Assembly (NCBI GenBank): GCA_026193435.1
Contig: JAPHUN010000059.1
Location: forward strand, 1-7,533
DNA from: Chlorobium sp.
Lineage (GTDB): Bacteria > Bacteroidota > Chlorobiia > Chlorobiales > Chlorobiaceae
Direction of reading: 5' to 3'
DNA: 7,533 nucleotides
How positions within the stretch are numbered: position 1 is the first letter of the stretch; every line of letters begins with the position of its first letter. Of this stretch, positions 7,095 to 7,533 are shown piece by piece. Under the pieces are notes generated by a model that saw only the letters and a list, made by a program, of their open reading frames with translations, did not search any database and had not been told where the DNA came from. The position numbers and the translations under genes are program-made.

Positions 7095-7533
7095 AGGTTC
7101 CGGAGAAATGCCAGCGACAAAGCATAGATTGCAGGCTCTGAACTGGCCCTCGGGCCTGCAACATTCAAGATTCTCACGTTATTGCGTTCAAGCCACTCAT
7201 CAACTGCACTCTGATCAGCTCCTTCGGCAAAAGAAACCACCAGAACAGGCTTGCCCATCTTTCTGGCGGTTTTCAGGGTATAGAGTGTACCGCCCTTCAA
7301 CTCGCGGTTGATCAGAATCAGCGTGCCGTCGGCATCCCTCACATTCCATTGGGTTCTCTGACGATAACTCCTCTCAGGAGTTTCCTGCAGATTGTAGGTT
7401 GTTGCTATTGTTCCATCCTCAGCTCTCCTGCCCCTCGGACACCAGCCGCCATAGTCAACCCCTTCGGCAAGAGCAAAGTCAAGGGCCGCACGGTCAACCC
7501 CAGTCTGCCCTCCGGAAACAATTTTCAGAAACA
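7079..7533 (-). CDS. Putative molybdenum carrier family protein (SLOG/YpsA-like fold), start at the window edge
   Basis: The frame is open from the right edge and gives 150 residues ending in TAA at 7079-7081. The N-terminus carries the glycine-rich SGGQTGVDRAALDFA loop (residues 6-20 of the visible part). GGWCPRGRRAEDG (28-40), TPERSYRQRTQWNVRDADGTL (51-71) and KGGTLYTLKTARKMGKP (77-93) follow. This order matches the putative molybdenum carrier family (Pfam PF12694 as I recall), a Rossmann-like nucleotide-binding fold related to YpsA and LOG proteins. The molybdenum role comes from a family label and is not demonstrated here. The first visible bases read TG followed by FLKIVSGGQTG, so an ATG, GTG or TTG start probably overlaps the edge and the protein is nearly complete at about 151 residues. 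A GTG at 7342 is internal, not the start. The gene overlaps the carB2 end by 16 bases in opposite orientation. Confidence 0.85.
   Translation of the reverse strand, partial: FLKIVSGGQTGVDRAALDFALAEGVDYGGWCPRGRRAEDGTIATTYNLQETPERSYRQRTQWNVRDADGTLILINRELKGGTLYTLKTARKMGKPVLVVSFAEGADQSAVDEWLERNNVRILNVAGPRASSEPAIYALSLAFLRNLYMSR

Noticed and set aside
1..7533. CRISPR array, tRNA or rRNA gene, prophage or transposase gene, toxin-antitoxin pair or defence island
   Set aside because: No regularly spaced direct repeats, tRNA-like cloverleaf, integrase or transposase motifs or other accessory genes were seen; the coding content is housekeeping.

Overview
This window reads as an ordinary chromosomal stretch of a green sulfur bacterium (Chlorobi), probably of the Chlorobium/Prosthecochloris group. 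The evidence is a serine hydroxymethyltransferase with a Bacteroidetes/Chlorobi-style insertion, a carbamoyl-phosphate synthase large subunit present only as a separate C-terminal half, and moderate GC with loose, repeat-bearing intergenic DNA. The phylum is an inference from protein character; the genus is a guess.

Layout from left to right. The 3' three-quarters of dnaG (primase) enters from the left edge on the + strand and ends at 1429. Facing it on the - strand is a small DUF2784 membrane protein (1532-1900). Then comes a 170-base gap filled by a repeat-like element with inverted heptad ends, and glyA (2071-3393, -). A 302-base gap follows with a perfect 13-bp palindrome and no convincing gene, then ribBA (3696-4970, -). 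A 267-base divergent intergenic region carries a good sigma-70-type promoter candidate pointing right. carB2, the C-terminal half of the carbamoyl-phosphate synthase large subunit, follows (5238-7094, +). Its 3' end overlaps by 16 bases, tail to tail, with a - strand gene for a putative molybdenum-carrier/SLOG-fold protein, whose probable start codon sits on the right window edge.

The genes are housekeeping functions that do not form one pathway. They cover primer synthesis for replication, one-carbon supply (GlyA), the two entry steps of riboflavin synthesis (RibBA), and carbamoyl phosphate for arginine and pyrimidines (CarB2). The three - strand genes ribBA, glyA and DUF2784 are separated by gaps of 302 and 170 bases, so they are more likely independent units than a tight operon. 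Apart from ribBA, recognisable Shine-Dalgarno sequences are weak or absent.

I found no convincing undescribed multi-gene system. The points most worth a second look are the split carB with no sign of its N-terminal partner here, the two intergenic repeat-like elements, the tail-to-tail gene overlap, and lineage-specific additions in GlyA and RibBA.
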